This document shows, piece by piece, positions 47,223 to 57,183 of a stretch of 64,000 nt of DNA. The DNA comes from Polaribacter sp. BM10 (lineage in GTDB: Bacteria > Bacteroidota > Bacteroidia > Flavobacteriales > Flavobacteriaceae), in NCBI RefSeq assembly GCF_002005425.1, contig NZ_CP019704.1, positions 2,314,001 through 2,378,000 of the forward strand, read 5' to 3'. Position 1 is the first letter of the stretch. Each line of letters starts with the position of its first letter. A model generated the notes under the pieces. It ran no database searches. It was not told where the DNA came from and saw nothing but the letters and a program-made list of their open reading frames with translations. The position numbers and the translations under genes were made by a program.

Positions 47223-47963
47223 TTAATCTAGAGAAATTTGCTTTTGAAAAGCAAAATAGACTCTTTTAGATGCTTGCTCTTCTGCTTTTTTCTTTGATGT
47301 AGCCCTACCTTTGGCAACTTGCTCGCCATCTATACTTACTTTAACACTAAAATGTTTTACGGGGTCGTTACCAGAATCTTCGTAAGTATCGAAGCTGTAA
47401 ATTTTCTTTTGCTTTTGGCACCACTCTATTATCAAACCTTTGTAACTAGTAATTTTACCTTCTAGTTTTTCGATATCTACGTAAGGTACAATTACGTTAT
47501 GGTATATAAATTTCTGACAAAAATTATATCCTTTGTCTAAATAAATAGCACCAATTAATGCTTCAAAAATATTACCATGAATATTATCGCCAACATTAGA
47601 TTGATCGATATTACTTTTTACAAATCTTATTAAATTTAAGTCTTTACCCAACTCATTTAAATGCTCTCTACTAACAATTTTAGAGCGCATTTGTGTTAAA
47701 TATCCTTCTGTACCTGTAGGAACTTTTTTATATAAATAAGCAGCAATTACAGATCCTAAGATAGAATCTCCTAAAAACTCTAATCTTTCATAGTTTATAG
47801 GATTCCCTTTTCTGTCTAACATTTGAACAGATCTATGGGTAAATGCTTTTTTGTATTGATTTATTTTTCTTGGAGAAAAATTTAGTAGTTTTCTTAATTC
47901 GTTATGAAATTCTGCATCTTCTTTAGAATGCGGTTGAACTATTTTACGAATAAAACTATTCAT
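47223..47963 (-). CDS. rnc: Ribonuclease III
   Basis: 246 aa. N-terminal endonuclease domain with the signature ERLEFLGDSILG (residues about 60-71; the acidic residues bind metal) and the second acidic site ALIGAIYLDKG. C-terminal double-stranded RNA-binding domain (about 165-240; KVSIDGEQVAKGRATSKKKAEEQAS). Cleaves rRNA precursors and structured RNAs. Lies 3 bases downstream of fabF, the usual Bacteroidota acpP-fabF-rnc order. Confidence 0.97.
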   Translation of the reverse strand: MNSFIRKIVQPHSKEDAEFHNELRKLLNFSPRKINQYKKAFTHRSVQMLDRKGNPINYERLEFLGDSILGSVIAAYLYKKVPTGTEGYLTQMRSKIVSREHLNELGKDLNLIRFVKSNIDQSNVGDNIHGNIFEALIGAIYLDKGYNFCQKFIYHNVIVPYVDIEKLEGKITSYKGLIIEWCQKQKKIYSFDTYEDSGNDPVKHFSVKVSIDGEQVAKGRATSKKKAEEQASKRVYFAFQKQISLD

Positions 47964-47966
47964 AAA

Positions 47967-49220
47967 CTACTCATCTAATTTCTTAAACGCTACACAAGCA
48001 TTGTGACCACCAAAACCAAAAGTATTACTCATTGCAACTTTAATTTCTCTTTCTTGAGGTTTATTTAGAGTTAAATTAAGTTCTTGGTTTATATTTTCAT
48101 CTGCATTAGAATGATTAATTGTTGGCGGCACCAAACTATGTTTCATTGCTAAAATAGAAGCAATCGATTCTATAGCACCTGCTGCACCTAATAAGTGCCC
48201 AGTCATAGATTTTGTAGAATTGATATTGATATTCTTAGCGTGGTCTCCAAAAACTTCTGATATTGCTTTTAACTCTGCAACATCACCAAGTGGTGTAGAT
48301 GTACCGTGAGTATTGATATGATCTACGTCTTCTGGTTTGATACCAGAATTTTCTAAACAATTTTTCATTACTGCAATTACACCCAAACCTTCTGGATGTG
48401 GCGCTGTCATATGATAAGCATCTGAAGACATACCGCCTCCAATTACTTCTGCATATATTTTTGCTCCTCTTGCTTTTGCATGCTCATATTCTTCTAAAAT
48501 AATTGCTCCTGCTCCTTCTCCTAAAACAAAACCATCTCTTTCTGCGTCAAAAGGTCTCGATGCAGATTCTGGAGATTCATTTCTAGTTGATAAAGCGTGC
48601 ATTGCGTTAAAACCACCAACACCTGCATATGTTACAGCAGCTTCAGAACCACCCGTAACAATAACGTCGCAGTGGCCTAATCTAATGTAATTTAAAGCAT
48701 CTATCATTGCGTTTGCAGAAGATGCACAGGCAGAAACTGTAGTATAATTTGGCCCCATAAATCCGTTTTTAATAGAAATATGTCCTGGCGCAATGTCTGC
48801 AATCATTTTTGGTATAAAGAAAGGGTTAAATCTTGGTGTACCGTCTCCAGCACCAAAATTTATAGCTTCATTTTGAAAAGTTTCTAAACCTCCAATACCA
48901 GCTCCCCAAATTACACCAACTCGTAATTTGTTAATGTTTTCTAGATCTAAATCTGCATCTGCAATTGCTTCATCCGAAGCTACCATTGCATATTGCGTAA
49001 ATCGATCCATTCTACGGGCTTCTTTTCTGTCAATAAAATCATTAACCTTAAAGCCCTTAAGTTCACATGCGAAACGAGTTTTGAACTTGGCAGCATCAAA
49101 GTAAGTGATAGGTGCTGCTCCGCTAACTCCGTTAACTAAGGCGTTCCAATATTCTTCAATATTATTACCAATTGGCGTTAATGCGCCAAGTCCAGTGACT
49201 ACAACTCGTTTTAATTGCAT
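47967..49220 (-). CDS. fabF: 3-oxoacyl-ACP synthase II
   Basis: 417 aa, full length. Condensing-enzyme triad: Cys in TVSACASSANAM (about residue 164), His in THGTSTPLGD, Lys/His in STKSMTGHLLGAAG. Ends with NTFGFGGHNA. Elongates acyl-ACP by condensation with malonyl-ACP. It follows acpP with a 7-base gap. Confidence 0.98.
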   Translation of the reverse strand: MQLKRVVVTGLGALTPIGNNIEEYWNALVNGVSGAAPITYFDAAKFKTRFACELKGFKVNDFIDRKEARRMDRFTQYAMVASDEAIADADLDLENINKLRVGVIWGAGIGGLETFQNEAINFGAGDGTPRFNPFFIPKMIADIAPGHISIKNGFMGPNYTTVSACASSANAMIDALNYIRLGHCDVIVTGGSEAAVTYAGVGGFNAMHALSTRNESPESASRPFDAERDGFVLGEGAGAIILEEYEHAKARGAKIYAEVIGGGMSSDAYHMTAPHPEGLGVIAVMKNCLENSGIKPEDVDHINTHGTSTPLGDVAELKAISEVFGDHAKNININSTKSMTGHLLGAAGAIESIASILAMKHSLVPPTINHSNADENINQELNLTLNKPQEREIKVAMSNTFGFGGHNACVAFKKLDE

Positions 49221-49227
49221 ATAATTC

Positions 49228-49464
49228 TTACTTTTTTGCTTCTTCTATATAACTAACCGCTTGACCTACAGTACCAATGTTTTCTGCTTGATCATCTGGA
49301 ATTTGGATATCAAATTCTTTTTCGAATTCCATAATTAACTCAACAGTATCTAAAGAATCTGCTCCTAAATCATTTGTGAAGCTAGCTTCTGTTGTTACTT
49401 CGTTATCGTCAACGCCTAATTTGTCTACGATAATCGCTTTTACTCTTGATGCAATGTCTGACAT
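49228..49464 (-). CDS. acpP: Acyl carrier protein
   Basis: 78 aa, acidic. The phosphopantetheine site is the Ser in [13 protein letters not shown] (about residue 36). Carries growing acyl chains for fatty-acid synthesis. First gene of the acpP-fabF-rnc operon; a TATTTTTG promoter box lies upstream. Confidence 0.98.
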   Translation of the reverse strand: MSDIASRVKAIIVDKLGVDDNEVTTEASFTNDLGADSLDTVELIMEFEKEFDIQIPDDQAENIGTVGQAVSYIEEAKK

Positions 49465-49494
49465 AATTTTTTAATTTTAAATTTTAAATCGGGG

Positions 49495-49502
49495 CAAAAA
49501 TA
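49495..49502 (-). promoter_or_regulatory. acpP: acpP -7 promoter box TATTTTTG
   Basis: On the minus strand TATTTTTG, matching TAnnTTTG, lies 30 bases before the acpP ATG. No -33 box at standard spacing is evident. Confidence 0.6.
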
Positions 49503-49634
49503 CAAATCTTATTAATTATAACTAATTTTTGTCCCAAAAATGATTATTAAAAGTAAATAAAATAATTTAATCTTTACTCAAAACAATCAGTTTGTTAATA
49601 ATTATTCTTTTTTTTGTAGCTTAGATATATAGAT

Positions 49635-50207
49635 ATGAAGCGTATTGTTATTTTTGCTTCTGGTTCGGGTTCGAACGCAGAAAACATTATTAAGTTTTTT
49701 AATCATACTAAAACCGCTAAGGTTACTAAAGTGTTGTGTAACAATGAGCATGCCAAAGTTTTTGAACGATGTAAAAACTTAAATATTAATTGTTTACACT
49801 TTAATAGAAACGATTTTTCTAAAACAGATACGGTCTTAAATATTTTAAAAAACGAAGCAGATTATATAATTCTAGCTGGTTTTTTATGGAGAATTCCACA
49901 AAAAATAGTCGATGCTTTTCCTAATAAAATCATCAATATTCACCCAGCATTATTACCAAAATATGGCGGAAAAGGAATGTACGGAATGCATGTTCATAAA
50001 GCCGTAAAAGATAATAACGAAACCGAAACAGGTATTACAATTCACTATGTTAATGAAAATTACGACGAAGGTGCCATCATTTTTCAATCAAAAACAGCTT
50101 TAAACGAGCAAGATACACCAGAAACGATTGCAGAAAAGATTCATTTATTAGAACAACGCTACTTTCCGAAGGTTATAGAAGAAGTTATTTTAGCTACAAA
50201 TGAGTAA
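49635..50207 (+). CDS. purN: Phosphoribosylglycinamide formyltransferase
   Basis: 190 aa. IVIFASGSGSNAENI phosphate-binding start; catalytic motif NIHPALLPKYGGKGMYG with the Asn and His, and the downstream Asp in YDEGAIIFQ. Transfers formyl from 10-formyl-THF to GAR in purine synthesis. Its last 8 bases overlap the next gene start (ATGAGTAA), so translation is coupled. Confidence 0.97.
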   Translation: MKRIVIFASGSGSNAENIIKFFNHTKTAKVTKVLCNNEHAKVFERCKNLNINCLHFNRNDFSKTDTVLNILKNEADYIILAGFLWRIPQKIVDAFPNKIINIHPALLPKYGGKGMYGMHVHKAVKDNNETETGITIHYVNENYDEGAIIFQSKTALNEQDTPETIAEKIHLLEQRYFPKVIEEVILATNE

Positions 50208-50835
50208 AAAAAAGTTTTATGTGGTTTGGAATGGACGTAAAAAAGGAATTTATACGTCTTGGAATGTTTGTAAAAAACAAATTGACGGCTTTGAAGGGGC
50301 ACAATACAAATCTTTTGCAAGCTTAGATGATGCTGAAGTTGCGTTTTCTAAAAATTTTACTGATTATATTGGTAAAAACACGAAAAAACCGACACTTTCT
50401 ACTGCTGATAAAACAAAATACGGTAAACCAAATTTAGAAAGTATTTCTGTGGATGCTGCCTGTGCAGGAAACCCCGGAAAAATGGAATACAGAGGTGTTT
50501 TAACGCACAATAAACAAGAAATTTTTAGAAAAGGACCTTACGCTAAAGGAACCAATAATATTGGCGAATTTTTAGCTTTGGTGCATGGTATTGCACTTTT
50601 AAAGAGCAAAAACAAAGAAGATATTCCTATTTATTCTGATTCTAAAATTGCCATGAGTTGGATTAAACAAAAAAGATGTAAAACCAACATGCATTTTGAT
50701 GCTTCTAACAAAGACATCTTAGAGTTGATTAAAAGAGCAGAAAAATGGTTGAAAGAAAATACTTTTAAAAACCCAATTTTAAAATGGGAAACCAAAGCTT
50801 GGGGAGAAATTCCTGCAGATTTTGGCAGGAAGTAA
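50200..50835 (+). CDS. rnhA: Ribonuclease H with N-terminal hybrid-binding domain
   Basis: 211 aa. N-terminal Caulimovirus-viroplasmin/HBD-type domain (residues 2-45: KFYVVWNGRKKGIYTSW, FEGAQYKSFASLDDAE) that binds RNA-DNA hybrids. The RNase HI domain (about 75-210) has acidic catalytic residues in SVDAACAGNPG, NNIGEFLAL and IYSDSKIAM. Removes RNA from hybrids. Start overlaps purN by 8 bases. Confidence 0.92.
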   Translation: MSKKKFYVVWNGRKKGIYTSWNVCKKQIDGFEGAQYKSFASLDDAEVAFSKNFTDYIGKNTKKPTLSTADKTKYGKPNLESISVDAACAGNPGKMEYRGVLTHNKQEIFRKGPYAKGTNNIGEFLALVHGIALLKSKNKEDIPIYSDSKIAMSWIKQKRCKTNMHFDASNKDILELIKRAEKWLKENTFKNPILKWETKAWGEIPADFGRK

Positions 50836-50844
50836 CTAATAACT

Positions 50845-50890
50845 TCGGTAGTAGTTTTTATTCTATTTTTTTAGAATTAACTACTACCAA
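50845..50890. terminator. Two-part hairpin between convergent genes
   Basis: Outer arms GGTAGTAGTT (50847-50856) / AACTACTACC (50879-50888). An inner hairpin TTCTA-TTTTTT-TAGAA (50861-50876) is nested in it. Confidence 0.7.
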
Positions 50891-50918
50891 AACTATTTCT
50901 ATTTAGTACAAAACGTAT

Positions 50919-52025
50919 TTATTCTTTAATATTAAATACCTTATCTAACTCTTCTTCTAAATTATCTTCATACTCTACTCTTTTTAATATTTTTCCTTCT
51001 TCACTAATAATAAAAGAAGTGGGTATTTGTTCAAGGCTATAGTTTAAAGCAACAGGGTTACTACCCATACGTAAAAGATTTGAAAAATCTGGCCAACTTA
51101 ATTGTAACTTCTTACTCGCATTCTCCCACCTACTTCTTTCCACATCAAAAGAAAAACTAACTATTTGAAAGTTTTCATTTTTATACTTTTCTATTATGGT
51201 AGGAAACTCTTCTTTTATTTGTTTTACACAAGGGACACACCAACCTGCCCAAAAATCTAAAAGAATTACTTTGCCTTTATAATCTGATAATTTAATTGTT
51301 TCTCCTTTTAAGTTTTCAGCAACAATATCAACAAAATCATCACCTTCCTCCAGGGGTTTTGTACTTAAAAAAGTATCTAATTTCTTACCGTAACTAGAAT
51401 TTTTCATTTTATCTGATAACAAATTAAAATATTCTTGTGAACTCTCTTTAGGAAATACTTTTCTAAAATTTAAAATTTCATATATCGAAAAATAATTATT
51501 CGGATTTTCTAAAAAAAATTGTAGTGAAACTTTTTTAATGGTATCGAAATTTTTATCTGCATATGTATCAAACTCCTCTTTAGTAATTATTTTTTTACTG
51601 ATTTTTTGATATTCTCGACCTCTATTATCATGAATTGGATCGGTTAATTCTTTGTAGCGTAGTGCAACTTCATTTGTTTTGCTACCAATACTAAGTTTAT
51701 TAAAATTAATATCTTTTTCAGATAATGGTTCTATTGAAGCATTTATTTCTATTTCCTTGTTTTCTAACCAAAAATCAGGATAAATTTCATGCTCTTTTGT
51801 TATAAAACTAATTGGCACGGGATCATTTAACTTACCTGCAAACTCAAATCGATTATTTAATACAATAGTAGAATCAATCATGTTCAATGTATCACCATTA
51901 AATAAATAAACCATAGTGCTATCTTTTAAACCATTAATATTGGCCTTAATTGTAAAACCTTCTTTAGGTTTAGAACATGATAAAATACAGATTGTTAAAA
52001 ATGTTAGTAGTAGTTTCTTTTTCAT
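50919..52025 (-). CDS. TlpA-like lipoprotein with DUF4369 domain
   Basis: 368 aa. Lipobox CILSC (Cys17). DUF4369-type beta domain (about 22-115; IKANINGLKDSTMVYLFNGDT), a helical linker, and a C-terminal thioredoxin domain with active site DFWAGWCVPCVKQ (CVPC). Periplasm-facing membrane-anchored thiol-disulfide protein. It follows the TonB-receptor-like gene by 67 bases and is the last gene of the minus-strand accessory locus. It may act on cysteine-containing cargo of that locus (inference). Confidence 0.9.
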   Translation of the reverse strand: MKKKLLLTFLTICILSCSKPKEGFTIKANINGLKDSTMVYLFNGDTLNMIDSTIVLNNRFEFAGKLNDPVPISFITKEHEIYPDFWLENKEIEINASIEPLSEKDINFNKLSIGSKTNEVALRYKELTDPIHDNRGREYQKISKKIITKEEFDTYADKNFDTIKKVSLQFFLENPNNYFSIYEILNFRKVFPKESSQEYFNLLSDKMKNSSYGKKLDTFLSTKPLEEGDDFVDIVAENLKGETIKLSDYKGKVILLDFWAGWCVPCVKQIKEEFPTIIEKYKNENFQIVSFSFDVERSRWENASKKLQLSWPDFSNLLRMGSNPVALNYSLEQIPTSFIISEEGKILKRVEYEDNLEEELDKVFNIKE

Positions 52026-52092
52026 AGTTTTAAAGTTTAGTTAATTTTCATAGCTTATTAATAATTAATTGTTTGCATCAAATATTATACCA

Positions 52093-54765
52093 TTACAAAT
52101 TATACCCAATACTAAACATTATAATTCTTGGTAAAATAAAGGTTTTAGAATCTGAAACTACATAATCTGAAAAGCGATTCCTTTGTTTAAATTGTGCATT
52201 AAATAAATTTTGTGCAGATATTTTATAAGACCAAGCAGAGTCTTCTTTTTTATAAGAAAGTGTTGCATTGGCAATTTCGTAGGTATTTTTCTGACCCAAA
52301 TCTTTATTTTCATAAATGCTTTTTCTGTAATCAAAATTGAAAATAAAGCCCTCTAAAAAGTCGTAATCTACGGTTACAAAAGGTTCTGTGGTGATAAATT
52401 TAGAAGTGTTGTTACTAGAAATAAAACGCCCAATATCTCTACTTATACCAAATTCTAGGGTAGGTAAATTATCGAACATCGTTTCGAAACCAACCTCGTA
52501 ATTATAGCTATTATTTTTATTGGTTTGTAGGTTGTTGTCTATTTCTTGTAAGTAACTGCTGTTGTTAAAACCAACATGAAACTTATATTTTATGTCTTTA
52601 ATGCTTTTTTCTAAATGAATGTTTCCTCTAAGATCTTCGGATGGATTTTGAAACAATTTTGCCGTTAAAAACTGGTTGATTCTCTGAGTAGGATCTGCAT
52701 TATTAACATCAAAAGCAACTGTATTTCTAACACCTTGTATTTGTTTGTTGTAATTTACAATAGCATGCATCATTAAACCTCTGTACAAACTAAACCTACT
52801 ATAATAAATACGTGCTGCATGATACAAATTGTTTTCTAAATTTTCATTTCCTTTAAAAACAGAATTATACGATTGTAAATAGAAGCGATTGGCAAACCTA
52901 CTCGCATCAGAAAAAGAAGTTTTTAAATTGTAATTAATAGTAATTTTTTTCGATTTATTAAACTCAATTTTTGCTAAAAAATCTGGTAAAACCACCCATT
53001 TGTTTTTTGTGGTTTGTGTTTGCTGATTTACCTGCCAATTATAATTATGTAAAAAAGCACCTTGTTTTAACGTAAAAATGCCTGTTCTAAACTTGTAATG
53101 CATTCCTACAAACAAATCATTTAATTTAAAATTAAGATTGTTACCAAACCCACCATTAAAAAAATTATTGATTGTTCCGTTATCTAGTTTTTGACTATCA
53201 TCCGTAGAAAAATCTTCATTTAAAAACTTATTACCACCAGTAGTATAAATATGATTGCTGTTATTGATTTCCCAAAAATGCTTAAAAACAAAATCTATAT
53301 TTTGCTCTTGAGTATTTTTATCTTGCAAAATTCTTAATAAATCTTGTTTATTATCCGTAGGAATTAAACCTTGTAAAATTGGGTTTTCGGTTTCCCAAAA
53401 AGCATTTTGATTGTTTTTATCTAAAACATAACTAAACACAGAAGAAAACGTATGTGCATCATTTTGTCTTTTGTGCCATTCTATATTCTGATTAATGTAC
53501 GTAGCTTTTAAACTTTTATCTGTTGTAATTAAATTTGAAGTAGCGTTTACTATAGAATTTAAACGATTATCAATAGTATTATTAGTTCTTTTTACCTGCG
53601 TTCTTACGTACAATTTTTCTTTAGAATTAGGTGTATACTCTAAGTTTAAATTCCCTATCCCTAATAAATTATCTGCAATTGTTTTGTTAGTTCTTGCTTC
53701 TGTAAAAGTCGTATACTGATTAAAATCTTCTTTAAAATTGGTAGTTTCTGTACCAGAAAAAATGGCAAAACCAGAAACATCTAATTTAGAAGTTGCCGTT
53801 TTTGTAATGTTAAGTGCACCAAACTTTTGTTTACTTTTTAATACATCATTGCTTTGCATAAATTGCGAAAAATCTCCACCTCTCCAATTAAAATTACCGC
53901 TAAAAATGGCATTTACACCACCAGAAAAACTCATATAATCTCTAAACGTAAATGTTTTTTCGCCAACATTATTTAAGTTTCCTATAAAATTTACGTTGGT
54001 TTTGGGTGCATAATAAAATAAATTAGCACTGGTTTTATAAAAATCTTCATTGCCTTTACCAACTTCTACATCACCAAAAAGAAACCGTTTTTTATCTTCT
54101 TTTAGTTTGATGTTCATTGCCATTTCATCAGAATCTGTTAATCCTTTTAAAAAAGCTACTTCATTATAGTTATCTATTACCTCTACATTACCCACAGCAT
54201 TTGCAGGAATATTTTCTACGGCCAATTTAGAATTACCACCAAAAAACTTTTTGCCATCTACCAACATTTTGGTTACCTTTTTGCCTTGTACAGTAACACT
54301 ACCGTTTTTATCAACTTCTACACCAGGTAATTTTTTTAAAACATTTTTAAGTTTGCGTTCAGAACCGTCTGTAAATTTATCTGTTTTATACGTTGTGGTA
54401 TCACCTCTAACAGTTACTGGCATTTCAATAACAATTTCATCTAAACTTTCTGAAGATTGTTGTAATACAAAATCTTTTTTAGTGTTTTTAAAAGCAATAA
54501 ACTGATATTCTATAGGCTTGTAACCTAAATAAGAAATACTAATGTTAATAGTATCTCCTTTTTCTAAAAGCAACTTATAATAACCGTCATTATCTGTTAT
54601 TGCAAATTTTAGATTTTTAGAAACATCTTTGGGCTTTGCTATAACATTTGCATACGGCATTGGGTTTTGTAAACTGTCTTTTACAGCTCCAGAAAGTGTT
54701 ATTTTTTGGGCGAAAAATGAAATAGATACACCAAAAAACAATACTAATAGACTTTTCTTTTTCAT
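52093..54765 (-). CDS. TonB-dependent-receptor-like outer-membrane barrel (GLPGLI-associated type)
   Basis: 890 aa. Signal peptide (1-19), carboxypeptidase-like regulatory domain (about 22-105; LSGAVKDSLQNPMPYANVI), plug region (about 115-225; LKKLPGVEVDKNGSVTVQGK, MLVDGKKFFGG). A long barrel follows to a C-terminal aromatic residue pattern (IIMFSIGYNL). This subtype (outer membrane beta-barrel family) is often encoded next to GLPGLI genes, as here. It could export or import a peptide or bind an envelope ligand; unproven. Confidence 0.9.
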   Translation of the reverse strand: MKKKSLLVLFFGVSISFFAQKITLSGAVKDSLQNPMPYANVIAKPKDVSKNLKFAITDNDGYYKLLLEKGDTINISISYLGYKPIEYQFIAFKNTKKDFVLQQSSESLDEIVIEMPVTVRGDTTTYKTDKFTDGSERKLKNVLKKLPGVEVDKNGSVTVQGKKVTKMLVDGKKFFGGNSKLAVENIPANAVGNVEVIDNYNEVAFLKGLTDSDEMAMNIKLKEDKKRFLFGDVEVGKGNEDFYKTSANLFYYAPKTNVNFIGNLNNVGEKTFTFRDYMSFSGGVNAIFSGNFNWRGGDFSQFMQSNDVLKSKQKFGALNITKTATSKLDVSGFAIFSGTETTNFKEDFNQYTTFTEARTNKTIADNLLGIGNLNLEYTPNSKEKLYVRTQVKRTNNTIDNRLNSIVNATSNLITTDKSLKATYINQNIEWHKRQNDAHTFSSVFSYVLDKNNQNAFWETENPILQGLIPTDNKQDLLRILQDKNTQEQNIDFVFKHFWEINNSNHIYTTGGNKFLNEDFSTDDSQKLDNGTINNFFNGGFGNNLNFKLNDLFVGMHYKFRTGIFTLKQGAFLHNYNWQVNQQTQTTKNKWVVLPDFLAKIEFNKSKKITINYNLKTSFSDASRFANRFYLQSYNSVFKGNENLENNLYHAARIYYSRFSLYRGLMMHAIVNYNKQIQGVRNTVAFDVNNADPTQRINQFLTAKLFQNPSEDLRGNIHLEKSIKDIKYKFHVGFNNSSYLQEIDNNLQTNKNNSYNYEVGFETMFDNLPTLEFGISRDIGRFISSNNTSKFITTEPFVTVDYDFLEGFIFNFDYRKSIYENKDLGQKNTYEIANATLSYKKEDSAWSYKISAQNLFNAQFKQRNRFSDYVVSDSKTFILPRIIMFSIGYNL

Positions 54766-54885
54766 AAAAAATTTTATTGTTTTTTTAAATCTTTCTAGAA
54801 CGCTTCTCCTCTTTTTCTAGATTCTTCAGCTTTCATTTGTTTCCTGTTATAGGTTTTAAAATTATTTTTGTTGCTTTAATTTTTT

Positions 54886-55605
54886 TTACTTGTTACCAAA
54901 AACACTTTTTCTAGCTTTTTTTATTTCTTTAGCATATTCTTCTTTACTAACTCTTTTACCTTCTTTTGGCTCAACTACTTTAATTTTTTCTTTTGGATTT
55001 AAAACAACTTTTGTTGCTCGAAAAATAATTCTACCCACTTCTAACTCTAAAATTAAACCAGGCAAACCATATTCTCCTTTAGGTCCAAAACCAATTGGTA
55101 TCGATGGTGTATACCATGCAATAACTTTACCATTACTTCTAGTTGCTTTATAACTTAAAAAACCTTTTATTTCTTTTGTTTCTTGTGTTAGTTCCCATTC
55201 AAGATAAGAATTGTCAAAAATGAAGCATTCTCCTAAACTTTCGCAATCTTTTATTAGGTATATTTTATTAATATCGTTATAATAATATTCTTTTGAACCA
55301 CCACTTACTGTTTTCAAAATCTTTTGAGCTAAAGCTTTTTCTTCTAAATTTAGTTTTGTATCTACCTTAAAAACAGCTTCATTATTAACAAAAGTTAGGC
55401 TAGATTTTATGATGCTTGTATTCTGATAAATCTTATCTAAAGATTGTTTTACCCTTACGTTTTTTAAATTATTTCTACTTTTAGTCAAGTATTTCACTAA
55501 TTCTTTACTATTAATAGTTGACTCATAAATAATTTTACCACTTATGTTTTGAGAAGTAATTGATACTGAAAAACAAAACAATAAAATGGTGAAAATAGGT
55601 TTCAT
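54886..55605 (-). CDS. GLPGLI family protein 1
   Basis: 239 aa. Signal peptide (1-18), a beta-rich body, and the family motif FGPKGEYGLPGLILELE at about residues 175-191. Two Cys near residue 115-122 (CESLGEC). The C-terminus is a charged helix (VSKEEYAKEIKKARKS). GLPGLI proteins are exported, Bacteroidota-specific and of unknown function, often beside TonB-receptor-like genes. First GLPGLI gene upstream of the barrel gene. Confidence 0.9.
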   Translation of the reverse strand: MKPIFTILLFCFSVSITSQNISGKIIYESTINSKELVKYLTKSRNNLKNVRVKQSLDKIYQNTSIIKSSLTFVNNEAVFKVDTKLNLEEKALAQKILKTVSGGSKEYYYNDINKIYLIKDCESLGECFIFDNSYLEWELTQETKEIKGFLSYKATRSNGKVIAWYTPSIPIGFGPKGEYGLPGLILELEVGRIIFRATKVVLNPKEKIKVVEPKEGKRVSKEEYAKEIKKARKSVFGNK

Positions 55606-55647
55606 AATGATTGATTAACATTTATTCATAAAAAATTATAAACTAAT

Positions 55648-56388
55648 TTATAGACCTTTACTTTTTTTAAAATTTTGCATTGTTGATGATGCCATTTCCT
55701 GATATTCCTTTTCAGTTACCTTAATTCCCTTAATTGGTTTTTCTATTTTAATTACTTCTTTAAAATTTAATGTAATTTTTTTTGCATAATAAATTTTCTT
55801 ATAAACCTCCAGCTCCAAAATTAAACCAGGTAGACCATCATAACCTAAAGGACCAAAAGAGACTGGTATTTTTGGAGTAAACCAAGCGGTTATTAATTGC
55901 TTTCGTCCTTTGCTATTAACAATAATTTCTGTTGTTGCTTTAAAACAATTGTATTCTCCTATTTTTTTAGTATCTTTTTGTATTTTCCAATTTAACTTAG
56001 GTTTTGTAATTAAAAATAATTCCCCAAAAGCATTTAGTTGTAAAATACGTTTATCTTTATTATAATAAACTCCTTTATCATAAACACTTATAATATTAAT
56101 TAAAGATTCATTACTTTCTGATTCTAATATTGGTTTTAAATAAAAATAACTTTCAGTATTCTTAAAGTTTAATTCAAAATTTAATTTCTTTTCTTCAGTA
56201 GAGATAATTTCTCTCATTTTTTGAAATCTTCTGTGTTTTTCTGGATTTTCTTTTAATCGAATCGAATCTGTTTTTGATAAAATTTGTGTTTTGGGTTTTT
56301 TCCCATAAATTACAGTTCCTTTAAAGTCTTGGGAAGTTACAGAGGTTATAAAAAGAAATAAAAAAGCACTTGTTAAATATATTTTCAT
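55648..56388 (-). CDS. GLPGLI family protein 2
   Basis: 246 aa from ATG 56388 (MKIYLTSAFLFLFITSVTSQ, a good signal peptide); an upstream in-frame ATG at 56451 would add 21 residues with no signal and is rejected. Motif FGPLGYDGLPGLILELEV at about residues 186-203. It is similar in layout to the other two GLPGLI proteins but clearly diverged, so the set is old. The gap to GLPGLI protein 1 is 42 bases. Confidence 0.88.
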   Translation of the reverse strand: MKIYLTSAFLFLFITSVTSQDFKGTVIYGKKPKTQILSKTDSIRLKENPEKHRRFQKMREIISTEEKKLNFELNFKNTESYFYLKPILESESNESLINIISVYDKGVYYNKDKRILQLNAFGELFLITKPKLNWKIQKDTKKIGEYNCFKATTEIIVNSKGRKQLITAWFTPKIPVSFGPLGYDGLPGLILELEVYKKIYYAKKITLNFKEVIKIEKPIKGIKVTEKEYQEMASSTMQNFKKSKGL

Positions 56389-56438
56389 TTTATTATATTT
56401 TAAAATTAAAAGAAGCGACGAATCACCTCTTAAACTAA

Positions 56439-56633
56439 TTATAGACACCACATTGTATAATATTTATTCATCATTTCCCATTCTTTAGTCTCATCACCAC
56501 CACCTTCTTCTGTTCCGAATTCCCAAGCATCCTGAAAACAGTCGTCTGGCTTAGATACTGTAGAATTATTAGCATTCATAAAACTTACACTAGTTGCTAA
56601 TACAAATATTAGACTTAATATTATTTTTTTCAT
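56439..56633 (-). CDS. Small secreted peptide (64 aa), intact copy
   Basis: From ATG 56633: signal peptide MKKIILSLIFVLATSVSFMNA, then an acidic, Gly-rich, two-cysteine mature part (DDCFQDAWEFGTEEGGGD ... YYTMWCL). A paralogue with the same signal peptide lies at 58221 but is frameshifted. Their upstream regions share two hairpins. I do not know the family. Its place among GLPGLI genes suggests it is a substrate or ligand of the locus (inference). Confidence 0.72.
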   Translation of the reverse strand: MKKIILSLIFVLATSVSFMNANNSTVSKPDDCFQDAWEFGTEEGGGDETKEWEMMNKYYTMWCL

Positions 56634-56735
56634 TTTAAAAAATTTAAAACCCAATTTTATGGGTTTGTTAATTATCTTTTTTTAAAGATTTAAATGAATA
56701 AACAAGTTTAAATTCTTAAAAAAACTTGTAGAAAA
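56634..56735 (-). promoter_or_regulatory. Conserved structured 5' region of the small peptide gene, copy 1
   Basis: Two hairpins in the leader: AAACCCA (56647-56653) / TGGGTTT (56660-56666), and ACAAGTTT (56702-56709) / AAACTTGT (56722-56729). The same two are found before the paralogous gene at 58221, with a compensating base-pair change in the first. Confidence 0.55.
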
Positions 56736-57183
56736 AGGGTTACTTTTGCAAAACTACTTCTGTTTGTTAGTGTTTATTTACATAAGCATTTGTTTTAAGT
56801 GATACATTTATTTAGTAATTTTTATATTTCTTAAATCTGCAAGCAGAGGTTTTCTTTTTAATTCTATTTTCTTCAATAAAATAGATAGCATACAAAACGC
56901 TTATATCATCATTTTTGTAATGAAATAACCTTTTTATTTTATGAATTTAAACGATAAAAGTTTATTTAGGGTTTCTAAATTGCCTAAAAAGGCTATTTAA
57001 AACTATATTGTAGAGAAACTTTTCTTTTTCACAGCATTTTTCTCTCATCCAAAGATGAAATTTATTTTTTAATAATCCTAAAAAACTACCCACCCGATTT
57101 GGACTAGCTGAATTCAGGGATACCCAAAACATACTGTTTTCAGCTAGTCTAATTTGGAAAGTTAAATAAATTCGTCTAAAACC
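56736..57183. other. Gene-free stretch containing the left copy of a structured repeat
   Basis: No ORF supported. It holds the repeat copy at 57011-57150. The remainder is AT-rich with small local symmetries (for example GCCTAAAAAGGC at 56983-56994, by eye). Confidence 0.5.
57011..57150. repeat. ~130-bp structured direct repeat, copy 1
   Basis: Starts with a small hairpin AGAGAAA ... TTTCTCT (57012-57045) around CTTTTTCACAGCATT. It ends with an inverted repeat GACTAGCTGAA (57102-57112) / TTCAGCTAGTC (57139-57149) around a 26-base spacer. The same order of parts recurs from 63882 to the window end in the same orientation. Confidence 0.75.
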